Both the position numbers and the translations under genes were made by a program. From NCBI GenBank assembly GCA_022592435.1, contig JABYQS010000007.1, forward strand, positions 372,001-436,000: DNA of 64,000 nucleotides, in the 5' to 3' direction. Below the pieces are notes generated by a model. It had not been told where the DNA came from. It worked only from the letters and a program-made list of their open reading frames with translations, and did not search any database. How positions within the stretch are numbered: position 1 is the stretch's first letter; every line of letters begins with the position of its first letter. This DNA comes from Cerioporus squamosus. Taxonomy: Eukaryota; Basidiomycota; Agaricomycetes; Polyporales; Polyporaceae. Positions 54,207-64,000 of this stretch are shown here, piece by piece.

Positions 54207-57200
54207 ATGGCCATCGACATCCTGCTTGTCGGCGCGTGGGGAGGCGTCCGTTGTCGCGGCCCACTGGCGAGCGCCGCAGCGGCGAAGCTTAAGTGTACGT
54301 GGTCCAGTGCGTCCGTATCCTCCATTTCAGCTCAAGGAAGAATCCCGTCGCGGGCAAGCAGTCTCGTGCTCCCTTCGCTCTTTCCACACTACCCTCTCAT
54401 ACCGGAACGCTCAGCCTGCGGCCAATACAAAGTCGGCCAGCGCTGCGAAGGAGGAAGCACCAGGTGAGCGCGTCGTTTCACACTGTCCGAGTCTGTCCGA
54501 GTCGTACGAGCCCTCTGGGCCTCTGGCCTTCGTGCAACTCTGGACCTAACCGGTTTTGTGCAGGCATCCCCTACTCCGAGCTCACCGTCGGTGCTCCCCT
54601 GGAAATCTACCCCAATGAGCGTCGAGTCGCCCTCACCCCTGCCAATGCTGCCTTGTTGCTCAAGAAGGGCTTTGGCCGCGTCCTGGTCGAGAAGTCCGCA
54701 GGTCTTGAGGCACAGTTCCCTGATGAGCAATACAGAGCTGCCGGAGCGATCATTGTCGACAAGACGGAGCTTCTCGACCGTTCAGACATCTTGCTGAAAG
54801 TTCGGCCGCCAATACTCGGCCATGAAGCGGAGATGGTGAAGGAGGGAAGCACACTCATTTCGTTCCTGCAACCTGCGCAAAACAAGGCTACGGTCGAGGC
54901 CTTGGCAGCACGCAAAGCCACTGTGTTCGCCATGGAGATGATACCCCGTATATCCCGTGCGCAGGTCTTTGATGCCCTGAGGTTCGTGTCGGCGCACTTC
55001 GCTATCGTTGCAATGAGTTGATTGTCGCGTTCTCCTGGCAGTTCCATGGCAAACATTGCTGGCTACAAGCAGTACTCGAGGCTGCGAACCACTTCGGACG
55101 TTATTTCACTGGTCAGGTTACGGCTGCTGGGTGCGTCCCTTCTGTCTTGCCTGTTCCCGCCAGCACTGACAACCTCCGCCTCTCCATAGCAAGGTGACCC
55201 TTATCACAAGTAGCCTGTTGTGATACCCTCTTACAGTGCATGCTTTCAGATTCCGCCATGCAAAGTGCTCGTCATCGGCGCAGGCGTCGCTGGTCTGAGT
55301 GCTATCGCTACTGTGAGTGACAACTATCGCGGCAGAAGCGTTCATTTCCCCTGACACGCCTCCGAAGGCTCGCCGGATGGGTGCTATCGTGCGCGGCTTC
55401 GACACGCGTGCAGCTGCACGCGAACAGGTGCAATCGCTCGGCGCGGAGTTCCTCGAGGTGGAAATCGAGGAATCCGGTGAAGGTGGCGGCGGCTATGCAA
55501 AGGAAATGTCCAAGGAGTTCATTGAGGCCGAGATGGCCCTCTTCATGGAACAATGCAAGGATGTGGATATCGTCATCACAACGGTATGGATAGTCGATAT
55601 GTCAGTGTGGAATGTGGCTTACTGTAAGACCAGGCTCTCATTCCCGGCAAGCCCGCTCCGAAGCTCATCACAGAAGAGGTTAGTCTGCCTGTGTGTCACG
55701 ACTCCTTGAGAGCAGCCTGACCTGTTGCTACTAGATGGTAGCTGCTATGAAGCAAGGCTCTGTGATCGTCGACTTGGCCGCAGAGACCGGAGGAAACTGC
55801 GCTGCGACCCGCCCAGGGGAGCTTTACGTGCATAAGGGAGTTACCATCATCGGTATGTGAGCGATGTCTGGAAAAGAAACCGTTAGTAAGACCTATTCTA
55901 GGTTACACCGACCTGCCTTCCCGTCTGCCGACACAATCGTCCACGCTCTACTCGAACAACGTGACGAAGTTCTTGCTCTCTATTGGCGGCGACGGTCGGT
56001 ATGCCATCAACCTCGAGGACGAGGTCGTCCGTGGCGCCATTGTTATGCAGAACGGCAACCTCCTTCCCCCTGCACCTCGCTCCGCGCTCCCACCTGTCGC
56101 GCCTCCAAGCGCTGCGAAGGTCGCAGAGGCTGCAGAGGCTAAGGCCCTGACACCCTGGCAAAAGGCTACCCGCGAGGTCGCGCTCGTGACTGGCGGGATG
56201 GGTTCTGTGATCGCCCTCGGCAAGTTGACCGGCCCCGCTTTCATGAGTAACTTCTTCACATTCGGTCTCGCCGGTCTGATTGGCTACCGTGTCGTCTGGG
56301 GTGTCGCCCCAGCGTTGCACTCACCACTCATGTCTGTCACGAACGCTATCTCGGGTGAGTGCTAGCTGCATGTCCAGTTCTTCCTTATTTGCTGAGTATA
56401 ATTCGGTAGGCATGGTCGGTGTCGGTGGTCTGTTCGTCATGGGAGGTGGTTACTTGCCTGCTACCATTCCTCAGGCATTGGGTGCTGCCTCTGTCCTCCT
56501 GGCCAGCGTGAACGTTGCGGGTGGCTTCGTGATCACCAAGCGCATGCTGGATATGTTCAAGCGTATGTGTCATTGCTGCACGGTTCTACCTTTCCGCGCT
56601 CACAATGCGCCTTGCAGGCAACACCGACCCTCCCGAATATGCCTGGCTCTACGCCATCCCCGCGGCGGTGTACACCGGAGGCTACCTATTTGCGGCCAGT
56701 ACCGGCATGGCTGGCCTCGTACAGGCAGGCTACCTGGCTAGCAGCGTTCTCTGCATTAGTAGGTCGCAGATGCCCTCACCATAGGATGGCTCCACGCTAA
56801 TGATGCACCGCAATCAGGCTCTCTCTCCGGTCTCGCGGCACAGTCCACTGCTCGGCAAGGGAACATTCTCGGCATGCTCGGTGTCGGCTCTGGTATCCTT
56901 GCATCGCTCGCGGCGGTCGGTTTCCCTCCGGAGGTTCTGGCACAATTCGCTGGCGTCGCAGCCCTCGGCGGGACTGTTGGAACTCTCATTGGCCGCCGCA
57001 TCACTGCGATCGAGCTCCCGCAGATGGTCGCTGCACTCCATTCCGTCGTCGGCCTCGCGGCGGTCATGACAAGTATCGCGAGCGTTCTTGCTGACCTTGG
57101 ACATGCAACGACTCTTCACTTGGTCACGGCGTATCTCGGTGTCCTCATCGGTGGTATCACATTCACGGGATCTATCGTGGCATTCCTCAAGCTCGCCGGT

Positions 57201-58749
57201 CGCATGTCATCGCGGCCGCTGCACATTCCTGCCAAGCACTTCGTGAATTCGTCGCTGTTGGCCACAAATGTCGCCGCCATGGGCGCGTTTATCACAATGG
57301 CGCCCTCTGCGCCGCTGGTTGCGGCTGGCTTCCTGGGTGCAAATACGATCCTGAGCTTCATCAAGGGCGTTACCACGACGGCTGCAATCGGAGGAGCGGA
57401 TATGCGTGAGTATATGCGTCTTCGTTCGCGCAATGGCAACTAACTCAGGCGTCACATAGCTGTCGTAATCACCGTCTTGAACGCATATTCAGGGTTCGCA
57501 CTGGTTGCGGAAGGTGAGATGTAGGTTGGGCATAGTATGGATCGCGACGACTGACATCCCTGCTCCTATCACAGGCTTCATGCTCGATAACCCGCTCTTG
57601 ACAACTGTCGGATCGCTGATTGGAGTCAGCGGTTCCATCCTGTCATACATTATGGTACGCACCTTGTCAACCCTTTACAGTTGGGTTTGTCTCTCATGAC
57701 AGACCGTAGTGCGTTGCCATGAACCGGACTTTGACAAACGTCCTCTTTGGGGAATCAGCGCGCCCGCAGGACAAGCTGAACAGAAGATCGAGGGGACCAT
57801 CACAAAAACCAATGTTGATGACACAGTCGAGAGTTTGCTGAACTCGGAGAATGTCATCCTGGTACGCGGCGCTTCCAGAGTGCGCTCTATGTTGTCAGCG
57901 CTGAACACAGTGCGCAGGTCGTTGGCTATGGCATGGCTGTTGCGAAGGCACAATATGCCATCTCGGACGTCGTCAGGATGCTCAGGTCGAAGGGCATCAA
58001 TGTACGTTTCGCCATCCATCCGGTCGCCGGAAGGTACGAGAGGGTCTCCCTCACCGGTCCTGCGCAGAGGCGCTGATCCTACCCGTGAAACACCTCAGGA
58101 TGCCGGGGCAGTGCAACGTGCTCCTCGCTGAGGCGTCGGTGCCGTATGACAGTGCGTATCGCTTCCCTGCATGTATCGGCCGCATTGCATCGGAGCGCTA
58201 ACGATCAATGTTCCTCGCGGCGGTACCGCGGTTAGTCGTGCTTGAGATGGACGAAATCAACGACGACTTTGCGGACACGGACGTGACGCTCGTCATCGGC
58301 GCAAACGACACCGTCAACCCGATTGCGCTCGAGCCAGGCTCGCCCATCGCAGGTATGCCTGTGCTGCACGCGTGGAAGAGCAAGCAAGTGATAGTCATGA
58401 AGCGCGGCATGTCAAGTGGCTACGGTGAGTGCCCTCCCATATCGGAGTGTCCTGTTCCTCCGCCCGCGGAGACCCGGGCAGGCCCAGAGTGATGAACTTA
58501 CGTCCCGCCTCGCTCTGTTCGCAGCCGATGTCCCGAACCCGATGTTCTACATGCCCGGAACGAAGATGCTCTTTGGCGACGCCAGAGAAACGTGCGAAGG
58601 TGAGAGAGCTCCTACCCTCTGTTCGCTTCCCCCTCCATTCCTCCGTTGCTCCGACGGTGATTGTCCGCCGGTGGGAGCAGTCCGCTCACGCTTATTTCCT
58701 CCGGGCAGCGATCAAGAAGGGGCTCGAGGCTCGGCTCGCGTCCGCTTGA
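54207..58749 (+). CDS. Mitochondrial proton-translocating NAD(P) transhydrogenase (NNT)
   Basis: Couples proton entry into the matrix to NADPH formation from NADH. All three domains lie on one chain. A mitochondrial presequence-like stretch ([20 protein letters not shown]) precedes [20 protein letters not shown] and [20 protein letters not shown]. Domain I has the NAD fold [19 protein letters not shown] and the loop [20 protein letters not shown]. Domain II has many helices, for example [40 protein letters not shown] and [20 protein letters not shown]. Domain III has [60 protein letters not shown] and [20 protein letters not shown]. The last intron joins GDARETCE to [13 protein letters not shown], stop 58747-58749. 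The start is uncertain: ATG 54207 with donor GTGTAC at 54293 does not join in phase to the targeting exon. The body of the gene is firm. Confidence -1.
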
Positions 58750-60213
58750 GCCTGAACGGCAGTGTGAGATGTCTGGAAGATCCCCCATTGCAGCCGGTGG
58801 GAGACAACGGGATCCCCAAGAGACATTGACAGGGAAGACTCGGACACCACTTTCCTTGCTTTCGAATGCGCATCTGTACACTTGTATATGTATGTATCAT
58901 ATCACTCATTCGGCTCGTCCCCCTCCACATGGCTTGCCATCCAGCGGCCACATCTCCAGGTTCCTGTGCTTGGTCGGGGATGGTCAGGCGGCGCTGCCCG
59001 CGCACAGCGCGAACTCCGAAGCCCAGCGGCGGCGAGCATCATCAGCATCCGAGCGAGACCGTGCGGCCATGCGCAATGATGCAGCTGCAGATGGGAGAGC
59101 CTAAGCCGCCTTTGCCCTCTTCGCAGACCGATGTTCGAACTTCGTGCATCTCCTTCTGACAGCCTTCTGATCCTCCCGAGCCACACTGAATTGAGCTGAG
59201 ATGCGTCCTGGTCGCGCTATCACGCGAACCCACGAGGTGCGCTAGCGGCCCACTTTCGCTGCGCGCACACACGGAACAGGAATGCAGGAGGATCTGCAGT
59301 TCGCGGAGGGGATTCAACTTACTGACAGTACTAGTAATGGTCTCGAGCCCCTAAGCTTCTGTACGTGGGCGCGAGCACGGCGGTTCCTGGGATTCCGCGC
59401 ATCCGACGGTGCGCATGACGATGCCGTTATGGGTGCTGCGGACGTCTGTATGGCGTGAGTATGACATGGTACGTAACGCACCTGCCCACCTGTAGTCCAA
59501 GGGAAGATCAAGGCGAGAAGCGGTTACACGCACCCTATATGCGCAGAGGAGCGAGAGAGCCTTGGGAGCGCGTCGAGATAGTTTCGTGTGTTATGTGCAT
59601 GTTTAGAGACTGCTTGCAGAAGACGGCAGTTCATCCAACTATATCGTCGTAATGGGGGGCACTATTTCTGCTGCGTACACGCGCACGCACGCATGGGTGG
59701 TGACACACAGCGAACATGTCGTACGAGAAGGAAGTCGAAGAAGAAAGCAAGGTTCGTCCGGGAATTCTATACCGCTATAGCTAGATGGCGTTCGAGTAAG
59801 ATATAAGAGTAAACACAAATGCGGGGTCCGACGACGACGAAAGCAAGCGAGGGGCATTACTGATATGAGGTGCGAAGAGTGGGTGTCCACGGATAGGCGG
59901 TGGGGGTGAAAGTACGAAGGTGAGAAGGTGCAAAGCGCTAGATATAATAATATAGGGTCCAGTTTACTGTTCGAAAAAAGTCTTTGAGGAGTAACTGGCT
60001 TGCAGATCTTCTTCCTTTCCGTCGGGGTGGTGGTGTCTCCGTGTTCCCCATCTCCTGGCTCCGTTCTCGTGGGGGAGCCCGCGGCAGGCTGGGGTGTCCC
60101 GGCGTGCGGCGTGCGCGAAGGTCATCTCGTGGCTCGTCTCGGGTCGTACTCGTAGCACTGCTCCTCGGAGGCAAGATGCATTCAGGAGACTCGGCTGGTG
60201 GTCGTTCGTCACA
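58750..60213. other. Intergenic between convergent genes
   Basis: This 1,464-bp gap lies between the 3' ends of the transhydrogenase and UDP-sugar transporter genes. A 58-residue plus-strand frame, MQEDLQFAEGIQLTDSTSNG onward (about 59283-59459), is open but unsupported. Purine-rich sequence lies at 59730-59960. No gene, tRNA or repeat is recognised. Confidence -1.
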
Positions 60214-62025
60214 TCATGAGTGGTGGTCTTGCTCAGGCAGCGTGCCTAATGAGAGCGACGCAGCACCGCCCATGGCACTCGTCGGCCGTGACGAGGTCGC
60301 AGAGGAGAGCGCACTTGACGGGCGCGTCGAAGGATATGATGAGGGGGTCGACACATACATCGTCGTCGGGAGGTGTGCGTGTGACGAAGGCAAGGCGAAT
60401 GCGCCGCCCTCGGGGATAACAAACGAGCCCGAGCCCGACCGCGTGAAGTAATGTGCCAGACGTGAAGCAGCTCGAGAGGCCTTGAGGGGCACGGGGAAGA
60501 ACGGCGCTGGGTCATCTTCCTTGCGCTTGCCCAGAAGGTTCTTCTCGAGCAGCTGAGCGGGGAAGAACGGCGACGGCAAGTCGCGCTCGACTGGCGAGCC
60601 AGGGTAGGACCTTGACTGAACTGGTACGGGATGGCACGTAACCGAAGGGAGGGAAGAGGTCGAAGGGCGACGCGAGATGGCAATGTTCCCACCGGCAAGT
60701 TCGAGCGCGGAGGACGCAGGCTTCGAACGTCCCCACTTCCAACCCCACGAGCGACTCTCTTTGGGGTAGAAGTTGTCGCCTGCGGGCGCCTCGGGCTGGT
60801 TGTACATCCAGGTCGCAACGAGGACGACGGTCGACCCGAGCACGAACGTGAGGGTCATCTGGAAGTTGAAGAGCGCGACCGACACAAGGAAGGAGATGAC
60901 GATGCTCAAGCTCGTAGCGAAACCCTTGAGGATGTTGTCCGCATACTTGATGACGAGCGCGGTGAGGAGACCACCCAGGACTTGGACGAGGACCGTAGCC
61001 CACGCCCACACACCGAAGTTCGCGAAGAGCTGGTTGAGCCAACCAGGCGCGGGACCCGAAGGGGTGGCGTTCGAGCAGAGGATGGGGACGATTGCCGGGA
61101 GCAGGGAGAAGAGGGAGAGCTGGACGTTGCGCACCCATAGGTCTGCCTGGGAGTTCTTGAGGACCATCTCGAAATACACTCCCGCAAGACCTGAGGTGAA
61201 GCATGCCATGACAACCGCCATGAAGCCCTTGAACGCGTTCATGTCGTGTCCGTTCGAGGACGTCGAGTGTCCGGAAGAGGAACCGGTCTGAATCTGGACG
61301 ATGCCAACACCGACGGCAAGGAAGAAGAGGGCCAACCATTTGGTAGGGCTCAGCTTCTTGCGTAGGAGGACAACGGAGAACGCGGCGGTAGTGAGGATCT
61401 TCATCTGGTAGCTGACCTGGAACGTGGCCGCTTCGAGATTTGACACGGCAACGAACTGGAGATTATTTTGGATGACATATAGGATAGCGGGGATGGACAG
61501 TTTCCAGCAGTCCGGCCGGAAGACCTCCTTGCCCAGGCGGCGGAAGCGGTACAACAACACCCGGGGGTTCCACAACGAGCTGCCGGAGGCACCACTGGGA
61601 GTGCAGTAATCAAGTCGGAGGAACGCGACTGTTAATGATATGAAGCCTTTGAGGAGCTCGGTGAGAAGTACTGCGGACGCGGCGGAATAGGTGTGTTGAG
61701 GTGCCGTTGACACGCGCGAGTAGTGCATGATGAGTGTCAAGAGGGCGTTCTGGACTGCCAGAGTCACTAGCCTGGGGACGACGCGTCGAGAGTGTTAGTC
61801 TTGCGCGTGACACGACGCGAGAGACGCGTCGCGGGAGCGGAACGCATTCACTCACGAGACGTATTTCAGAGGCAGCCCACATACTGTGGGTGCAGCGGCC
61901 TGCTGGGACTCGACGGGAAGGTCGAGCTGCTCCTTCTCGTAGACTCCAACCTCGGGGTCCCTCGAGTCGCTGTCGAGATGGAGGGCATGCTGGGGGAGGA
62001 CTGCGTATTCCTTGTGCGTGGACAT
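60214..62025 (-). CDS. Golgi UDP-galactose/UDP-GlcNAc transporter (SLC35A family)
   Basis: Nucleotide-sugar/UMP antiporter of the NST family with about ten helices. Exon 1 (62025-61855) encodes a cytosolic N-terminus, MSTHKEYAVLPQHALHLDSD, ending LPLKYVS. After a roughly 90-nt intron come LVTLAVQNALLTLIMHYSRV and SAASAVLLTELLKGFISLTV. Then the signature CWKLSIPAILYVIQNNLQFV, AVSNLEAATFQVSYQMKILT and TAAFSVVLLRKKLSPTKWLA, followed by GFMAVVMACFTSGLAGVYFE and MVLKNSQADLWVRNVQLSLF. Helices 8-10 include VLVQVLGGLLTALVIKYADN and ILKGFATSLSIVISFLVSVA. A long Ser/Pro-rich cytosolic tail of about 165 residues follows the last helix (from about 60760), longer than in typical family members; stop 60214-60216. 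Family firm; sugar specificity not decided. Confidence -1.
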
Positions 62026-63318
62026 AGATACGGATGTGAGGGGGCGGGGTCTATGTGTTCGAGCCGGGGGGTATCTGGAGAGCGACGAGGGTATGGGGAA
62101 CGTCGGGGCGTCGAGGAGACCACCAGCGTGCTCTGCAGCTGGAGAGGGCCGGGGAGGATGGGGGACGGGGGGAGAGCGGGGCGTGGGCGGGGGATGGAAC
62201 CGCTTTTGAGAAACCGACCCGTGCGAATCCTGCCCGAGAGCGAGCTGGGCAGGCGGCGCGGCTAATCCCATCACAGATCCAGCCCGATCCGGCCAAGTTC
62301 TAATTGCCCGCGCTTAACCAGCATTCCCGCCGTATGAAATTCTCCAGTCCCAACACATCCCTCGACTGCTTCGGATCCATCGCTGACGTACGGGGCTGCA
62401 CACAACCACCCCGTCGTCCTCTCTTTCCCAACTCTCCCCGCCCGGACGCTCACAACAAACGCTTCTCGCCCGGCGCAGTGATCCAAACATACAGTGCTCC
62501 AGCACCCCCTTTCTGCTGCGCGCGACCGCGTCCACCGAATTACCAGGAGTTTCGCTGAGTGTTCCCAGAGTTTCCCCGGTCGACCGTCCCGCGACGGACC
62601 CGCGTCCGGCCGACTTGAGACGCCCCGATCCAACCCTATGTGTCGCCGTTGTGTTGCGCCTTGGTTGCGCCTCCGAAAACTTTGTGACAGCGGATGCACT
62701 GTTCCGGGGCAGTGAGGGGTCGGTCCGTTGGACGACCATCTGGGGAGCTGGCAGATCGCGCAGTGCTTGATATCGCCAAGGATCACACACGCCACCTCTA
62801 TCGGAATGGGCGGCGGTTCCGCTAGCGACAAGGGCTGCGTCCTGTCCGAGCCCAGCGACGGCTGCTGCATCTCCGTTGTGCGAGCGGCGTGCCCGGGGTG
62901 GAGCGTGTACTTACGGCTTGGTGGCGCGGGACCGGGCCTCTCGTTGTCCCCTCGTCTCTGCGCAGCAGCGAAACCACGGCGCCTTCGCACAGCACGTCAT
63001 CGTTTAGCCTCGCCCTATATGGCAGGCACGCGACCTTATCTGTCGACGTCATCACGCACCGTCCCCGAGCAGAGAGAAAGCGCGAGTCGTTCGCAAATAT
63101 GTTCGGATAAAACAATCGTCTTGCAATTGCGTCAACGTCCGTTTCTTCGCGTCTCTACTGCCCGACTCGGCGCACGAGGAAACACCTGAAACACAAGACG
63201 ACGTCATCACCGATTCACCGTCGGCATTCAACACATCTCAGCAACACATGCCCGGTCACTCACCACAAAGACTACATATCAAGGTCGTCCATGTCTCTCG
63301 CCGGCGGCCCCCGGGACC
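62026..63318. other. Intergenic, transporter promoter / AP endonuclease 3' flank
   Basis: This 1,293-bp gap lies between two minus-strand genes. A 239-residue minus-strand frame (62271-62990) and overlapping plus-strand frames exist, but the region is GC-rich, so long chance frames are expected, and none has recognisable domains. Nothing is supported. Confidence -1.
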
Positions 63319-64000
63319 CTACAGCGGCCCTGCCAGCTCCAGCACCACAGGACAGTGGTCCGACGCGCCGTATATCTCGCTCGTATCTCGCACATCTTCA
63401 CGCGTTCCTCCAAACGCTCGCTCACCACGACTGCGCGACCCCAGACAAGAAACACACGTTAGCGATGCACGAACTCCATGTGCGATGCCAGCAGCTCATC
63501 CCACGGCCAGCACTGGTCCGCGGGGTTTCGCTGAATAAGAAGAGAGACCAGAGTACGCACACGTATCTAGCCGCCATCCGAGGCCCTTGTCTCTGCAGTT
63601 GAACCGGTACGAGAAGTACGTGTAGTGGCGGAGGTCGGGGTGCAGCTTCCGCCACACGTCCACGAACTTGGGTGCATTGGGCTCGTCACCCGCTGTGTTG
63701 AGAATCCGCGCGAACGAGCTCGTCTCTGCTTCAGTGTACCCAGGCGTCTTGTTCCAATTCGTCTTCGGGTTCGCGAGGTCTGTGCAACAGAACAGAGAAG
63801 GGCGCGCCCACGGTTCGTTGGTCAGCGCAAGCACGCATGCGTTATTCAGTCGTGTGCTTCGGGTGCATGGGCGCGCTCGAGTGCTGGAGTGCGGCGGAGC
63901 GCGTTACGAGATGCGAAGACATCTCCGAGTCCGGGTCTGCAGCCAACTCAGCCCTGCACGGCGACTCACGGCGACCCAGCATTCATTTATCGCAGCTGAT
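63319..64000 (-). CDS. AP endonuclease, ExoIII/APE1 family (3' part, cut by window edge; apparent frameshift)
   Basis: Base-excision repair endonuclease of the exonuclease III family; only the C-terminal part lies in the window. An exon starting at 63779 encodes DLANPKTNWNKTPGYTEAET, then ILNTAGDEPNAPKFVDVWRK, PDLRHYTYFSYRFNCRDKGL and GWRLDT, matching the region ending GWRLD in APE1. After an intron of about 135 nt the last exon reads VVSERLEERVKMCEIR. EIYGASDHCPVVLELAGPL, with the catalytic Asp-His pair (SDH), lies in a frame shifted by one base at 63379-63380; stop 63319-63321. Choosing a splice donor two bases away restores the SDH frame but scrambles the preceding helix. Upstream exons lie beyond 64000 or in 63835-64000, where I could not identify coding sequence. 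Confidence -1.

Noticed and set aside
60512..61339. 275-residue minus-strand frame inside the UDP-sugar transporter
   Set aside because: Alternative-frame shadow of the transporter exon, which has the full family signature in the other frame.
62271..62990. 239-residue minus-strand frame between the transporter and AP endonuclease genes
   Set aside because: GC-rich region, no domains, biased Arg/Pro/Gly composition; more likely promoter sequence.
1..64000. Transposons, LTRs, CRISPR arrays, viral or secondary-metabolite clusters
   Set aside because: No reverse transcriptase, transposase or integrase motifs, no spaced direct repeats, and the lone acyltransferase has no biosynthetic partners beside it.

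Overview
The window is nuclear DNA from a filamentous basidiomycete, most likely an Agaricomycete (a Polyporales-type mushroom). The reasons are dense genes on both strands, many short GT-AG introns (mostly about 50-70 nt, several with CTAAC/CTGAC branch sites), GC-rich codon use, and several copies of the basidiomycete DUF7918 family. I see no transposon, CRISPR array, rRNA or confident tRNA. Because genes are broken into many exons, each CDS below is the span from start to stop codon; exon joins were worked out by eye.

Layout, left to right. 0.1-1.3 kb: RPA2 (minus). 1.7-5.4 kb: NAA25, the NatB auxiliary subunit (minus). 5.8-6.2 kb: an NCE101-like small membrane protein (plus). 6.6-7.8 kb: ribosomal protein L7 (plus), with a likely C/D snoRNA in its second intron. 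8.2-9.6 kb: an unknown protein (plus). 9.8-11.1 kb: a LisH/CTLH/CRA protein (minus). 11.5-13.5 kb: a PQ-loop vacuolar amino acid transporter (plus). 13.7-16.9 kb: HCS1-type DNA helicase A (minus). 17.2-22.7 kb: three tandem DUF7918 paralogues (plus). 23.0-24.3 kb: LIN1/CD2BP2 (plus). 24.5-27.5 kb: RAD54 (minus). 27.8-29.7 kb: an HxxxD acyltransferase (plus). 29.9-32.5 kb: a chromodomain/AT-hook protein (minus). 33.0-37.0 kb: a Tudor/BRCT checkpoint mediator of the Crb2/Rad9/53BP1 type (minus). 37.9-40.0 kb: a single-pass membrane protein (plus). 40.2-41.9 kb: CHMP7 (minus). 42.6-43.9 kb: a fourth DUF7918 gene (minus). 44.8-47.8 kb: two more single-pass membrane proteins (plus). 48.7-49.9 kb: an aldo/keto reductase. 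50.2-51.4 kb: PUS4. 52.4-53.7 kb: a DapA/HOGA-type aldolase. 54.2-58.7 kb: mitochondrial NAD(P) transhydrogenase. 60.2-62.0 kb: a UDP-sugar transporter (minus). 63.3 kb to the edge: the 3' part of an AP endonuclease (minus).

Two themes stand out. First, genome-maintenance genes are frequent: RPA2, HCS1, RAD54, a Crb2/53BP1-like mediator, a chromodomain protein and an AP endonuclease; ACGCGT (MCB-like) sites lie upstream of several. Second, the DUF7918 cluster looks like a rapidly evolving SUMO-linked family. The three tandem paralogues carry [V]KRE-x-[S/T]P motifs that fit SUMO-acceptor sites; two of them end in canonical-looking SUMO-interacting motifs (VIDLT/IIDLT); and the first has amplified its tail by tandem exon duplication, apparently joined through GC-AG introns.

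Several reading frames break by one base where homology demands continuity (20213-20218, 63379-63380, and probably 28883-28921). These could be assembly indels or real inactivation, so affected models should be treated with care.
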